From Dawidia cretensis (GTDB taxonomy: Bacteria > Bacteroidota > Bacteroidia > Cytophagales > Cyclobacteriaceae), in the NCBI RefSeq assembly GCF_018598175.1, contig NZ_JAHESE010000022.1:58960-122959 (forward strand): a DNA stretch of 64,000 nt. The letters are read 5' to 3'. The position numbers and the translations under genes were made by a program. The notes beneath the pieces were generated by a model that saw nothing but the letters and a program-made list of their open reading frames with translations, was not told the DNA's origin and did no database searches. This document shows positions 9,141 through 17,937 of this stretch, in pieces (the stretch's first letter is position 1; each line of letters opens with the position of its first letter).

Positions 9141-9917
9141 ATGCCCGTAATAAAAACGCACAACAGTTCTGGAACACTGGTCGTAACGATCTCACGACCA
9201 GATGCATTGAACGCATTAAATGAGGCAACGATGAATGGGCTGCGCGATGTGATACAAGAAGCCTACCAGAACGACACGTATCGTGGAATTATTCTGACTG
9301 GCGATGGTGAAAAGGCTTTTGTCGCTGGTGCGGACATCAAAGAATTTACGTCGCTGACAAAAGAACAAGCGTTTGAACTGGCCCAAAAAGGCCAAAGCTT
9401 GTTTAAACTTATAGAAGACTGTCCTAAACCCGTCATTGCTGCCGTAAACGGTTTCGCCCTGGGCGGCGGCTGTGAGCTGGCCATGGCCTGCCACATGCGT
9501 ATTGCGACAGAAAACGCCAAATTTGGACAGCCCGAAGTCAATTTGGGATTGATACCGGGGTATGGCGGCACGCAGCGCCTGGCCCAATTGGTTGGCCGCG
9601 GCAAAGCTCTCGAGCTCATTCTGACCGGCGACATGATCTCTGCCCAGGAAGCAAAAGCCATTGGTTTGGTAAACCACGTGGTGGGCACCCGGGCGGAACT
9701 CGACGAGCTGGCGCAAAAGATCATGGACAAGATTTTGACGAAAGGGCCCCTTGCCGTTGCCCTCAGCATCAAAGCCGTGAACGCCGGCTATGGATTTGAG
9801 AAAAATGGTTACCAGGCTGAAGCTGAAAACTTCGCAGCCGCCACCGTCACCGACGACTTCCGCGAAGGCACAACCGCATTCATCGAAAAACGTAAACCTG
9901 TCTTTACAGGGAAGTAA
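9141..9917 (+). CDS. Enoyl-CoA hydratase/isomerase family protein
   Basis: A 258-residue crotonase-fold enzyme, probably hydrating trans-2-enoyl-CoA in fatty-acid or related acyl-CoA breakdown. The oxyanion-hole and active-site segments are clear: AFVAGADIKEF near residue 59, NGFALGGGCELAMACH near 98, and the second catalytic Glu region FGQPEVNLGLIPGYGGTQRL. Length and motifs match short-chain enoyl-CoA hydratases. I prefer the ATG at 9141 to the in-frame TTG at 9111, since MPVIKTHN begins where the family usually does. It is divergent from the repeat protein, with 63 bases between starts. Confidence 0.9.
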   Translation: MPVIKTHNSSGTLVVTISRPDALNALNEATMNGLRDVIQEAYQNDTYRGIILTGDGEKAFVAGADIKEFTSLTKEQAFELAQKGQSLFKLIEDCPKPVIAAVNGFALGGGCELAMACHMRIATENAKFGQPEVNLGLIPGYGGTQRLAQLVGRGKALELILTGDMISAQEAKAIGLVNHVVGTRAELDELAQKIMDKILTKGPLAVALSIKAVNAGYGFEKNGYQAEAENFAAATVTDDFREGTTAFIEKRKPVFTGK

Positions 9918-9967
9918 CTACCTTTTTGCTGCACGGCAGCCGGTAGTATAATTCAGCAAATCCACTC

Positions 9968-11413
9968 ATGAGTAAGATCAGGCGCCTGGCAGGCGAGACA
10001 GTATTATACGGACTGGGCAGCATACTCCCCCGTTTTCTTAACTTTCTCCTTATCCGTCCGCACACCGACAAATTCCCGCCGGAGGCTTACAGCGTCATTA
10101 CTAAGCTGTTTATCTACACGGCGGTGATCAATGTGCTCTTTACGTTTGGTATGGAAACGGCCTACTTCCGCTTTACCAACAAAACCGATCTGAGCGAGCG
10201 AAAAATATTCAACCTGACCCAGACTGTCGTCGTTTCGATCAGCCTGCTCTTTAGCCTGGTGCTATTGGCGCTGGCGAACCCGGCTGCCAACTTTTTGGGC
10301 ATAGCCGGCCAGGCAAACCTGGTCGTGTGGCTGGCTGTCATTCTCTTTATCGATGCCGTGGTGGCCATACCTTTTGCCCGGCTACGCTTACAGAAAAAAG
10401 CGCTGCAGTTCACCATCGGCAAATTGGTTAACATCAGTATCATCATTGGCTTGAACTATTATTTCCTATACACGGTCTTCGACCCGGCGCGCGGCGTAGG
10501 GTTTGTCGTGTTAGCCAACCTGATAGCCAATGCCTTTTACCTGCTCTTTTTTGCCGGCATACTGTGGCAGTGGAGGCCGTCATACGACCGCACGCTCTCG
10601 CCTGACATGTTGCGATATGCTTATCCCATCATGCTCATGGGCCTGGCGGGCATGACCAATGAAATGTTCTCGCGGGCCGCACTGGAGTGGTGGCTGCCCG
10701 AAGGCTTTTACCCGGGACACTCGGCCGACTATGCCCTGGGTGTATTTGGTGCGTGCTACAAATTCGCCATTCTTATGAACCTGGCCATCCAGGCGTTCCG
10801 GTATGCGGCAGAGCCGTTCTTCTTTTCCAACGCCGCGGACAAGAACTCGCCGACGCTGTTCGCCACCGTAAATCACTATTTTATCATTGTCTGCTGTCTA
10901 CTATTTCTGGCCGTCAGCACAAACCTCGAGCTTATCGGGTCTCTGTTCTTAAAAAGCGAAGCATATTGGGAGGGACTTTCCATCGTACCGATACTACTGT
11001 TGGGCTACTTGTTCCTGGGCGTGTACTACAACCTGTCCGCGTGGTTCAAGCTCAGCGACAGGACATACTTCGGCACCTTCCTGACGGTAGGCGGCGCCAT
11101 CATTACTATCCTGGCCAACTATATACTCATTCCGCTGTATGGGTATATGGGCAGTAGTTGGGCAACACTGATCTGCTATGCCTCCATGGCCGTAGCATGC
11201 TACCTGCTCGGCCAGAAGTACTATCCCATCCCCTACCGGGTGGCGGCCGGAATGGGGTATATACTCGGCACTATCGTGCTCGCCTGGGCAATAAATCAGT
11301 TGACATTTGAGAACTTGTGGATCGGCACGGGAGTGCGGGGATTAATAATCATAGTTTACATCGGCACGATTTTTTTCCTGGAAAGGAAATCATTAACACG
11401 AGTCGTCCGATGA
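9968..11413 (+). CDS. Wzx-like polysaccharide/lipid-linked sugar flippase
   Basis: A 481-residue polytopic membrane protein of the MATE/Wzx-type oligosaccharide flippase superfamily. Hydrophobic segments alternate throughout and suggest 12-14 helices. The N-terminal run (LAGETVLYGLGSILPRFLNFLL) is typical of Bacteroidota lipopolysaccharide biosynthesis flippases. It probably moves a lipid-linked glycan across the inner membrane. It precedes a sugar nucleotidyltransferase gene by 74 bases on the same strand, which fits a shared role in surface glycan synthesis. The exact substrate cannot be read from sequence. Confidence 0.85.
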   Translation: MSKIRRLAGETVLYGLGSILPRFLNFLLIRPHTDKFPPEAYSVITKLFIYTAVINVLFTFGMETAYFRFTNKTDLSERKIFNLTQTVVVSISLLFSLVLLALANPAANFLGIAGQANLVVWLAVILFIDAVVAIPFARLRLQKKALQFTIGKLVNISIIIGLNYYFLYTVFDPARGVGFVVLANLIANAFYLLFFAGILWQWRPSYDRTLSPDMLRYAYPIMLMGLAGMTNEMFSRAALEWWLPEGFYPGHSADYALGVFGACYKFAILMNLAIQAFRYAAEPFFFSNAADKNSPTLFATVNHYFIIVCCLLFLAVSTNLELIGSLFLKSEAYWEGLSIVPILLLGYLFLGVYYNLSAWFKLSDRTYFGTFLTVGGAIITILANYILIPLYGYMGSSWATLICYASMAVACYLLGQKYYPIPYRVAAGMGYILGTIVLAWAINQLTFENLWIGTGVRGLIIIVYIGTIFFLERKSLTRVVR

Positions 11414-11487
11414 ATTTTAATTATTTTGCCAGTAGTTTATGCAGCAGCACAGTTGGCTGCATAACATTTTAACCAATCACCTCTCTT

Positions 11488-12492
11488 ATGAACATGATAA
11501 TCCCCATGGCGGGCCTGGGAAAACGTTTACGTCCGCACACACTTTCCGTTCCAAAACCGCTGTTACCTATCGCCGGAAAGCCCATTGTACATCGTCTGGT
11601 GGAAGACATCGCCAAAGTCACACCTGAAAAAATTGACAAGATCGGCTTCATCATCCACCCCAGTTTCGGCAAAGAAGTAGAAGAAAGCCTCATTGCCATC
11701 GCACGTGAGGTGGGTGCCGAAGGGAAAATTTACTATCAGGAAACTGCCATGGGTATATCCCACGCGCTGCTTTTTGCAAAAGAGCTGTTTACAGGCAAGG
11801 TCATTGTCGCCTTCGCCGACACCCTTTTCAAGGCAGAGTTTAAGCTGGACACCAATAAAGACGGCATCATCTGGGTGCAACGCGTAGCAGACCCGTCACA
11901 ATTTGGCGTCGTACGCCTGAACGACGCCGGCGAGATTGTAGAGATGGTCGAAAAGCCTGCGCAGCCGGTATCCGACCTGGCCATCATTGGCATCTACTTC
12001 TTTAAGGACGGTGCCGCCCTCGCCCGCGAGATGCAGTACCTGATCGACAACGATATCAAAGACAAAGGCGAGTACCAGTTCACCTCCGCGCTGCAACGGC
12101 TCAGCAACGCCGGCGCCAAGCTTATGACCGGGCAAGTGACCGAGTGGCTTGACTGCGGCAACAAGGCCGTGACTGTACAAACCAACCAGCGGTACCTGGA
12201 ATTCATTAAAGACCAGAAGCTTGTCTCCGACAAAGCCAAGGTCATCAACTCTGTCATTATCCCCCCGTGCTACGTCGGACCGGGTGTGGTCATTGAAAAT
12301 TCTGTCATTGGCCCCTATGTTTCGGTAGGCGAGAATACCCGCATAACCGACAGCCGAATCCAGAATTCTATCCTCCAGAAAGAAGGCCGCATATCAAAGG
12401 CACTCCTGGAAAACAGCATGTTTGGGAATTTCGCTATTTTTGAAGGTTCATCGCTCGATTTGAGCGTTGGTGACTTCAATACCATAGCGTGA
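11488..12492 (+). CDS. Sugar-1-phosphate nucleotidyltransferase with left-handed beta-helix tail
   Basis: A 334-residue enzyme that should activate a sugar-1-phosphate to an NDP-sugar. The N-terminal Rossmann-like domain carries the signature MAGLGKRLRPHT and PKPLLPIAGKP (residues 7-30), the metal site FADTLF near 110 and FGVV near 138. The last third has hexapeptide-like repeats (VIIPPCYVGPGVVIENSVIGPYVSVG), a left-handed helix as in RmlA/GlmU-like two-domain enzymes. Glucose-1-phosphate thymidylyltransferase is the closest general label, but the sugar and nucleotide are not certain. Its stop overlaps the GTG start of the next gene by 4 bases. Confidence 0.88.
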   Translation: MNMIIPMAGLGKRLRPHTLSVPKPLLPIAGKPIVHRLVEDIAKVTPEKIDKIGFIIHPSFGKEVEESLIAIAREVGAEGKIYYQETAMGISHALLFAKELFTGKVIVAFADTLFKAEFKLDTNKDGIIWVQRVADPSQFGVVRLNDAGEIVEMVEKPAQPVSDLAIIGIYFFKDGAALAREMQYLIDNDIKDKGEYQFTSALQRLSNAGAKLMTGQVTEWLDCGNKAVTVQTNQRYLEFIKDQKLVSDKAKVINSVIIPPCYVGPGVVIENSVIGPYVSVGENTRITDSRIQNSILQKEGRISKALLENSMFGNFAIFEGSSLDLSVGDFNTIA

Positions 12493-14261
12493 CGGCACAA
12501 AAACTGCATATTACCTGCGCCATGATCCTTTCCGTGGCACTCTTCGCCCCCGGCGACATCATGGCGCAGCGTAAAAAAAAGAACGTCGGGGAGGAACAAG
12601 CTTCCGGCATCAAACTCCGCGAGGCAGAGTTTTACTTCACGGAAGGCGAAAAGTTCTTCATCCTCGAAGACTACGCCAAGGCCCTCCTCTATTACCAACG
12701 CACGCTCGAGATCACCCCCGACAATGCCACGGTGCACTATAAAGTGGCCGAGGTACTCGCCCAAAGCAACCGCCAGGAAGACCTTCTTCGGGCCTCTCTC
12801 AGCATTGAAAGCGCCCTGAAGCTCGAAAAGAAAAATAAGTATTTTTACCTGCTCGCGGCCAACATCTATAGCAGCCTGACCCGCTTTGACAAAGCCGCCG
12901 AAGCCTACGAAAACCTCATCAAAGAAGTACCTGATACCGAAGAGTACTTTTATGACCTCGCCGCCGTCTATCAGTACGCCAACCGCTTTGAGGATGCCAT
13001 CAAGACCTACAATCGCGCCGAGGCCGTATTGGGCGTAACCGAAATATCGTCGGTACAGAAACAACGTCTATACCTGCAACAAGGCAAGATCAAAGAAGCC
13101 CTGGCGGAAGGTGAAAAACTAATCACCGCGTTTCCCGGCGAAGAGCGCTACAGCATGGGCTTTGCCGAGCTGCTGGCCCAAAAGAATTTGCGCGACGAAG
13201 CGATTCAGCACCTGGAGAAGTTTATTGCCCAGAACCCCGACGCCGGCAATGCCAAAATGCTCCTGGCCGGCTTCTACCGCGACGCGCAGCAGGAGGCCAA
13301 AGCCCGCCCGTTGCTGCTCAGCTTGTTTGACGACCCGAGCGTAGAGATTGGCAGCAAGCTGATCGTCATGGGTACCTATAACGCCGAAATTAACCAGCGC
13401 AAGTCCCGTACGGGCGAGACCGATGCCGACCTCGTGTCGTATGCCTTCTCGCTCTTCGAGAAGCTCGAAAAAAATTATCCCACCGAGTCGGGTGTCCACA
13501 TCGTCGGTGGCGACCTGAACCTGGCCGTCGGCAAAGCCCGCGATGCCCAGAAAGAATACCTCAAAGCCATCGAGCTGGGGGACGTGAACTTCGAAGTGTG
13601 GGAGAACCTGCTGTACCTCGAAACACAGCTCGACCAGTGGGACGCCGTCATTCGTCATGCCGACCAGGCGCTGGAAATGTTCCCGAACCAGGCGATGATC
13701 CACTACTTCAGTGGCAACGCCCACATTCGCAAGCGTCATTATCCCGAAGCCATTGCCGCCTTACAGCAGTCCAAGCGGCTGTCTGCTGCTAATCCCGCGG
13801 TACTGTCAGACATCAACGGCCTGCTGGGCGATGCCTACCATGCCGCCCGGGAATACGACAAGTCCGACAAGGCCTACGAAGAAGCCCTGCTGCTGACGCC
13901 CGAGAACACCACCGTACTGAACAACTATAGCTATTATCTTTCCCTGCGGAAAGTCAATTTGGAGAAGGCCGAAAAAATGGCGTCTCTCCTCATAAAGAAT
14001 AACCCGGAAAATGCCACCTTTCTGGATACGTACGCCTGGGTGTTGTATGTTCGTGGCAAATTTAAAGATGCCCGCAAAGCCATCGAGCGCGCCATTGAAA
14101 CTGGCAAGGCGACGGCAACACACTTCGAGCACTACGGCGACATTCTGTTCCAGTTGGGCGACGTGAATGGCGCCGTGCAGCAGTGGGAGAAGGCCCGGGG
14201 CATGAATGCGAACAGCGAAATATTAAATAGGAAAATAGCGAATAGAAAAATCTATGAATAG
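12489..14261 (+). CDS. TPR-repeat protein (first gene of TPR-DUF4292-EnvC set)
   Basis: A 590-residue protein with an N-terminal export signal (hydrophobic run ending near IMAQ) followed by tetratricopeptide repeats almost to the end. TPR helical pairs such as ALLYYQRTLEITPDNATVHYK and DKAYEEALLLTPENTTVLNN are plain. It starts with GTG at 12489, inside a 4-base overlap with the nucleotidyltransferase stop. Its end overlaps the next start by 8 bases, so translation is probably coupled. It is likely an envelope scaffold of the kind found beside DUF4292 and EnvC genes in this phylum. No catalytic residues are visible. Confidence 0.85.
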   Translation: MTAQKLHITCAMILSVALFAPGDIMAQRKKKNVGEEQASGIKLREAEFYFTEGEKFFILEDYAKALLYYQRTLEITPDNATVHYKVAEVLAQSNRQEDLLRASLSIESALKLEKKNKYFYLLAANIYSSLTRFDKAAEAYENLIKEVPDTEEYFYDLAAVYQYANRFEDAIKTYNRAEAVLGVTEISSVQKQRLYLQQGKIKEALAEGEKLITAFPGEERYSMGFAELLAQKNLRDEAIQHLEKFIAQNPDAGNAKMLLAGFYRDAQQEAKARPLLLSLFDDPSVEIGSKLIVMGTYNAEINQRKSRTGETDADLVSYAFSLFEKLEKNYPTESGVHIVGGDLNLAVGKARDAQKEYLKAIELGDVNFEVWENLLYLETQLDQWDAVIRHADQALEMFPNQAMIHYFSGNAHIRKRHYPEAIAALQQSKRLSAANPAVLSDINGLLGDAYHAAREYDKSDKAYEEALLLTPENTTVLNNYSYYLSLRKVNLEKAEKMASLLIKNNPENATFLDTYAWVLYVRGKFKDARKAIERAIETGKATATHFEHYGDILFQLGDVNGAVQQWEKARGMNANSEILNRKIANRKIYE

Positions 14262-15009
14262 ATACCTCAGGTTTTGGCTTTTCGGCTTGGCGCTCCTCGC
14301 CATGTCCTGTAGCAAAAAAGCCGTCAGCACCTTACCCGCCGGCCCCGCCAAACCCAATCTGAACATTGAAGAGATCGAGTTTGAATACATGCAAGGCAAA
14401 GCACGCATGGTGCTGCGCGACGCCAACAAAGAACGGGAAGTAAAGACCAACATCCGCATTCACAAAGACAGCGTCATCTGGATGACCTTTTCCGTCATTG
14501 GTGTGCAGGGCGGCAAGGCGTTGATCAACAAAGACTCCATCACCATTGTCTCCAACCTCGACAAAGAATACTATGTGTTTGAATATCCCGAACTTTCCAA
14601 ACGGTATAATTTCGAGATCAACTACAACGTTATACAGGAAGCGATGCTGGGCAATCTCATTCTGCCACGCAACGACGCAGATGATATTTCCCAGGAGTCG
14701 TCGTTCTTTTTGCTCAAGCAACAAACCGGCGACATCACGGTGAGCAACTATGTAAACGCGGCCAGCATGAAGATCGAAAAGGTAGAAATGAAGGAAGCCA
14801 CCAACAACAATTCACTCACCCTGAACTACTCCAACTTTCAGCCGATGAGCAACAAGTTGTTTCCTTACAACGGTACCATCAACCTCTTCTACAAAACGCT
14901 GAGCGGCGTCCTGAACACCACCATCATCTTTGAGTATAACAAAGCCGAGGTCAGTGACAAGGAATTGAAATTCCCGTTTAACATACCCAAGAAATATGCC
15001 CGCAGGTAA
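14254..15009 (+). CDS. DUF4292 family lipoprotein
   Basis: A 251-residue lipoprotein with a lipobox (LLAMSC, Cys20) after a short basic and hydrophobic leader. The mature part is beta-rich with regular amphipathic strands, reminiscent of LolA/LolB-like folds, to which DUF4292 has been likened; that resemblance is inference. The protein probably sits in the outer membrane facing the periplasm. Both neighbours overlap it (8 bases upstream, 14 bases downstream), so the three proteins TPR, DUF4292 and EnvC-like are made together. Confidence 0.85.
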   Translation: MNRYLRFWLFGLALLAMSCSKKAVSTLPAGPAKPNLNIEEIEFEYMQGKARMVLRDANKEREVKTNIRIHKDSVIWMTFSVIGVQGGKALINKDSITIVSNLDKEYYVFEYPELSKRYNFEINYNVIQEAMLGNLILPRNDADDISQESSFFLLKQQTGDITVSNYVNAASMKIEKVEMKEATNNNSLTLNYSNFQPMSNKLFPYNGTINLFYKTLSGVLNTTIIFEYNKAEVSDKELKFPFNIPKKYARR

Positions 15010-16183
15010 GGCGCTATTACTTGTTGTCCTACTGTCGGCCGGCTGCCTCCCCCTGTATGCGCAAAAAAACAAAACGCAACTTCAGAAGGAGAAGCAGCAA
15101 AACCTGGAAAAAATAAAAGAAACCGAAAAGATCCTCACGGAGACATCGACGAAGAAGAAAAACTCCATTGGTGAGTTGAATGCTGTAAATCAACGCATCA
15201 CCGAGCAGGAAGGACTTGTCAACTCCATCAAGGGGGAAGTTCGTCTGCTCGACGGCGAGATCGGCGAAAACAATGACATCATCCGGGCGCTGGAAGACGA
15301 CCTGACCAAGCTCAAAAAAGAATATTCCAAAATGCTGTACGCCGCACAGAAGGCACAGAACAGCACAACCCGCCTTACCTTCCTTTTCTCGTCGGAGTCT
15401 TTTGACCAGCTCATCATGCGCATGCGGTACATGGATCAATATTCCGAAACGCGCAAGCTGCAAACCCAGGAGATCGCCAAAGTACAGGAAGCCCTCGGGG
15501 GCCAGGTGCGAGAAATCGAAGGCCGCCGCACCGAAAAGAATAAGCTCCTGCTGGAAGAAGAGCGGGAAAACGAAAATCTGGCCGACTTGCGCAAAAAGCA
15601 GAACACCATCGTCAAGTCGCTCGAAAAAGAAGAAAAGAAACTGCGCAAAGACATTGCCGCCACCAAAAAGGCCAATGCCGCGCTGGAAAAACTCATCGAA
15701 AACATCATTGCCGAAGAAATAGCCCGCGAGTCACGCTCGACTAAAAAGCATAGCGAGGCAGCCGTGGCCCTCTCCTCGTCTTTTGAAAACAACAAAAACA
15801 AATTTCCCTGGCCCTGCTCCGGCTTTGTGTCGCAGAAATTCGGGCGGCAGAACCACGCCGTCATCAAAGGCATCATTGTTCAGAACAACGGCGTGAACAT
15901 TCAGACCAAGGAAGACGAGAAGGTAAAAAGCATTTTTGAGGGCGAAGTGACCCGTGTAGCTTTTATCCAGACCATGGGCAGCTCGGTCATTATTAAACAC
16001 GGCGAGTATTTTACGGTATATGCTGGCCTGAAGGAGGTTTTTGTGCGTACGGGCCAAAAGATCACCACCAACCAGGAAATCGGGCGGGTGTTTTCCAACA
16101 CCGACGGGACGTCGGAGTTGCGGTTTCAGATCTTTAAGGGTACGACCCCCCTTGACCCCCAGGGGTGGCTACGGAACATGTAA
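14996..16183 (+). CDS. envC: EnvC-like murein hydrolase activator (degenerate M23/LytM domain)
   Basis: A 395-residue exported protein. After the signal peptide (ending near PLYAQ) come two long coiled-coil segments (about 25-120 and 150-250, rich in Glu/Lys) and a C-terminal LytM fold (about 275-395). The zinc ligands of active M23 peptidases are missing. The usual HxGxD site reads NNGVN, the YAHL motif reads YAGL and the final HxH-type site reads LRF. This matches EnvC/NlpD-type activators, which switch on amidases during septum splitting rather than cutting peptidoglycan. It is the last gene of the overlapping three-gene set. The symbol is by analogy. Confidence 0.85.
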   Translation: MPAGKALLLVVLLSAGCLPLYAQKNKTQLQKEKQQNLEKIKETEKILTETSTKKKNSIGELNAVNQRITEQEGLVNSIKGEVRLLDGEIGENNDIIRALEDDLTKLKKEYSKMLYAAQKAQNSTTRLTFLFSSESFDQLIMRMRYMDQYSETRKLQTQEIAKVQEALGGQVREIEGRRTEKNKLLLEEERENENLADLRKKQNTIVKSLEKEEKKLRKDIAATKKANAALEKLIENIIAEEIARESRSTKKHSEAAVALSSSFENNKNKFPWPCSGFVSQKFGRQNHAVIKGIIVQNNGVNIQTKEDEKVKSIFEGEVTRVAFIQTMGSSVIIKHGEYFTVYAGLKEVFVRTGQKITTNQEIGRVFSNTDGTSELRFQIFKGTTPLDPQGWLRNM

Positions 16184-16245
16184 GAAAAAGCGTTTTTTAA
16201 TACTTGCCGCCGGCCTCCGCGGGCCGCCTCCCACATCCATATTCG

Positions 16246-16276
16246 TTTGACGGTAATCTTTTTTGGTCTACTTTTG
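16246..16276 (+). promoter_or_regulatory. Bacteroidota-type -33/-7 promoter for tatA-gatA-mltD
   Basis: TTTG at 16246-16249 and TACTTTTG at 16269-16276 are exactly 19 bases apart, matching the phylum consensus TTTG-N19-TAnnTTTG. Transcription would begin a few bases downstream, just before the tatA ATG at 16300. Confidence 0.6.
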
Positions 16277-16299
16277 TCATGTATTTAAAATATTAAGCC

Positions 16300-16503
16300 A
16301 TGAAAGCTATCATATTGTTTCTCAGTGGGGTTGGTTTCCAGGAAATTCTGCTTATCGGCCTTTTTGTACTGGTGTTCTTTGGCGCCAAAAAAATTCCTGA
16401 ATTCATGAAAGGTCTTGGAAAAGGTGTAAAAGAATTTAAAAGCGCGGTAAACGATGTTAAGAAAGACGTCGAGGAAGCTGGCAAAATCGAAGACGGTAAA
16501 TAG
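16300..16503 (+). CDS. tatA: Twin-arginine translocase subunit TatA/TatE family
   Basis: A 67-residue protein with one N-terminal membrane helix ([23 protein letters not shown]), the conserved FGAKKIPE hinge and an amphipathic basic helix ([15 protein letters not shown]), followed by an acidic tail. This is the classic TatA plan, forming the pore that exports folded proteins with RR signal peptides. TatC is not in the window. The gene is first in a tight tatA-gatA-mltD set, with 2 bases between tatA and gatA. The aldo/keto reductase at 862 is a possible client. Confidence 0.92.
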   Translation: MKAIILFLSGVGFQEILLIGLFVLVFFGAKKIPEFMKGLGKGVKEFKSAVNDVKKDVEEAGKIEDGK

Positions 16504-16505
16504 TT

Positions 16506-17936
16506 TTGAAAACGTACGCTACATTTCGCGAGATACAGCACGATCTGCAGCGCGGCACCACCACCAGCATCGAGCTGGTGCGTCATCATCTGGATAACAT
16601 CCGGAAGAAAGCACACCTCAATGCATTTTTGAGCGTGTACGAAGAAGAAGCGCTTCTTCAGGCCGCGGCAGTCGATAAGAAAATCAAAGAAGGCAACGCT
16701 GGTAAACTGGCGGGCCTCGTCGTAGGCCTGAAAGATGTCCTGGCCTACAAAGACCATCCCCTCCAGGGCGCAAGCCGGGTGTTGGATGGTTTTATTTCTC
16801 AGTTTAACGGCACCGCCGTACAACGCCTCCTGGACGAAGACGCCATCATTATCGGTCGCCAAAATTGCGACGAGTTTGCGATGGGCTCCTCCAACGAAAA
16901 CTCTGCCTTTGGGCCCGTGCTGAACGATGCCGACAATACCCGCGTACCGGGAGGATCGTCGGGTGGTTCGGCTGTTGCCGTTCAGGCCGATATGTGCCAG
17001 GTATCCATTGGCTCTGACACCGGCGGCTCTGTACGTCAGCCCGCAGCCTTTTGCGGCCTGGTCGGCCTCAAGCCTACCTACTCCCGCATTTCCCGCTACG
17101 GCCTGGCCGCCTACGCCTCGTCATTCGACTGTATTGGCATCTTTGGTAAATCAGTGGAAGACGTAGCCCTGGTACTGGAAGTCATTGCCGGCGCCGACGA
17201 TGTCGACAGCACCGTGTCTCAACAACCCGTACCGTCTTACTCTGCCGAGCTCACGACCTCTAACGGCAAGCCGTACAAGGTAGCCTACGTGCGCGAGATC
17301 GACAGCAGCGAAGGTCTGCAACCCGAGATACGCGACGCCATTGTCGCGAAGCTCGACCAGCTTCGTGCCGCAGGACACTCGGTAGACGTGATCGACTTCC
17401 CACTGCAGGAATACGTACTCCCTACTTATTACATCCTGGCTACCGCCGAAGCAAGCTCTAACCTGTCGCGCTATGACGGCGTGCGGTATGGCTATCGCAG
17501 CGCGGGTGCCACCGACCTGAGCTCACTCTATAAAAAGAGCCGGTCAGAAGGATTTGGTAAAGAAGTACAGCGACGCATTCTGCTCGGCACCTTTGTACTG
17601 AGCGCGAGCTATTACGATGCCTACTATACCAAGGCGCAGAAAGTACGTCGCATCATCCGCGAGAAAACAAAAGAGCTGCTGCGTCAGTATGACTTCATCG
17701 TCATGCCTATTACCCCCACAACAGCCTTCAAGTTGGGTGAGCACACCGATAATCCTTTAGAAATGTACTTGGCGGATCTTTTTTCCGTTCAAGCTAATGT
17801 GGCCGGTGTACCGGCCATTGCCGTGCCGTGTGGCAACGACAAACAAGGCTTGCCCATGGGCTTGCAGGTCATTGCTGACGACTTTGAAGAGTCAAAGCTT
17901 TTACATTTTTCAAACGCATTACTGAAAATGAATTGA
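16506..17936 (+). CDS. gatA: Asp-tRNA(Asn)/Glu-tRNA(Gln) amidotransferase subunit A
   Basis: A 476-residue amidase-signature enzyme that releases ammonia from glutamine to convert mischarged Glu-tRNA(Gln) or Asp-tRNA(Asn). The Ser-Ser-Lys triad environment is clear: Lys76 in VVGLKDVL, the serine-rich VPGGSSGGSA near 147, and the nucleophile region GSDTGGSVRQPA near 170. The C-terminal half contains GTFVLSASYYDAYYTKAQ as in GatA. The start is a TTG at 16506, two bases after tatA; no ATG fits the conserved N-terminus. GatB and GatC are not in the window. Confidence 0.93.
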   Translation: MKTYATFREIQHDLQRGTTTSIELVRHHLDNIRKKAHLNAFLSVYEEEALLQAAAVDKKIKEGNAGKLAGLVVGLKDVLAYKDHPLQGASRVLDGFISQFNGTAVQRLLDEDAIIIGRQNCDEFAMGSSNENSAFGPVLNDADNTRVPGGSSGGSAVAVQADMCQVSIGSDTGGSVRQPAAFCGLVGLKPTYSRISRYGLAAYASSFDCIGIFGKSVEDVALVLEVIAGADDVDSTVSQQPVPSYSAELTTSNGKPYKVAYVREIDSSEGLQPEIRDAIVAKLDQLRAAGHSVDVIDFPLQEYVLPTYYILATAEASSNLSRYDGVRYGYRSAGATDLSSLYKKSRSEGFGKEVQRRILLGTFVLSASYYDAYYTKAQKVRRIIREKTKELLRQYDFIVMPITPTTAFKLGEHTDNPLEMYLADLFSVQANVAGVPAIAVPCGNDKQGLPMGLQVIADDFEESKLLHFSNALLKMN

Positions 17937-17937
17937 G

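Noticed and set aside
12315-13064. Long reverse-strand frame over the nucleotidyltransferase/TPR junction
   Set aside because: It crosses two clear genes in antisense and lacks motifs.
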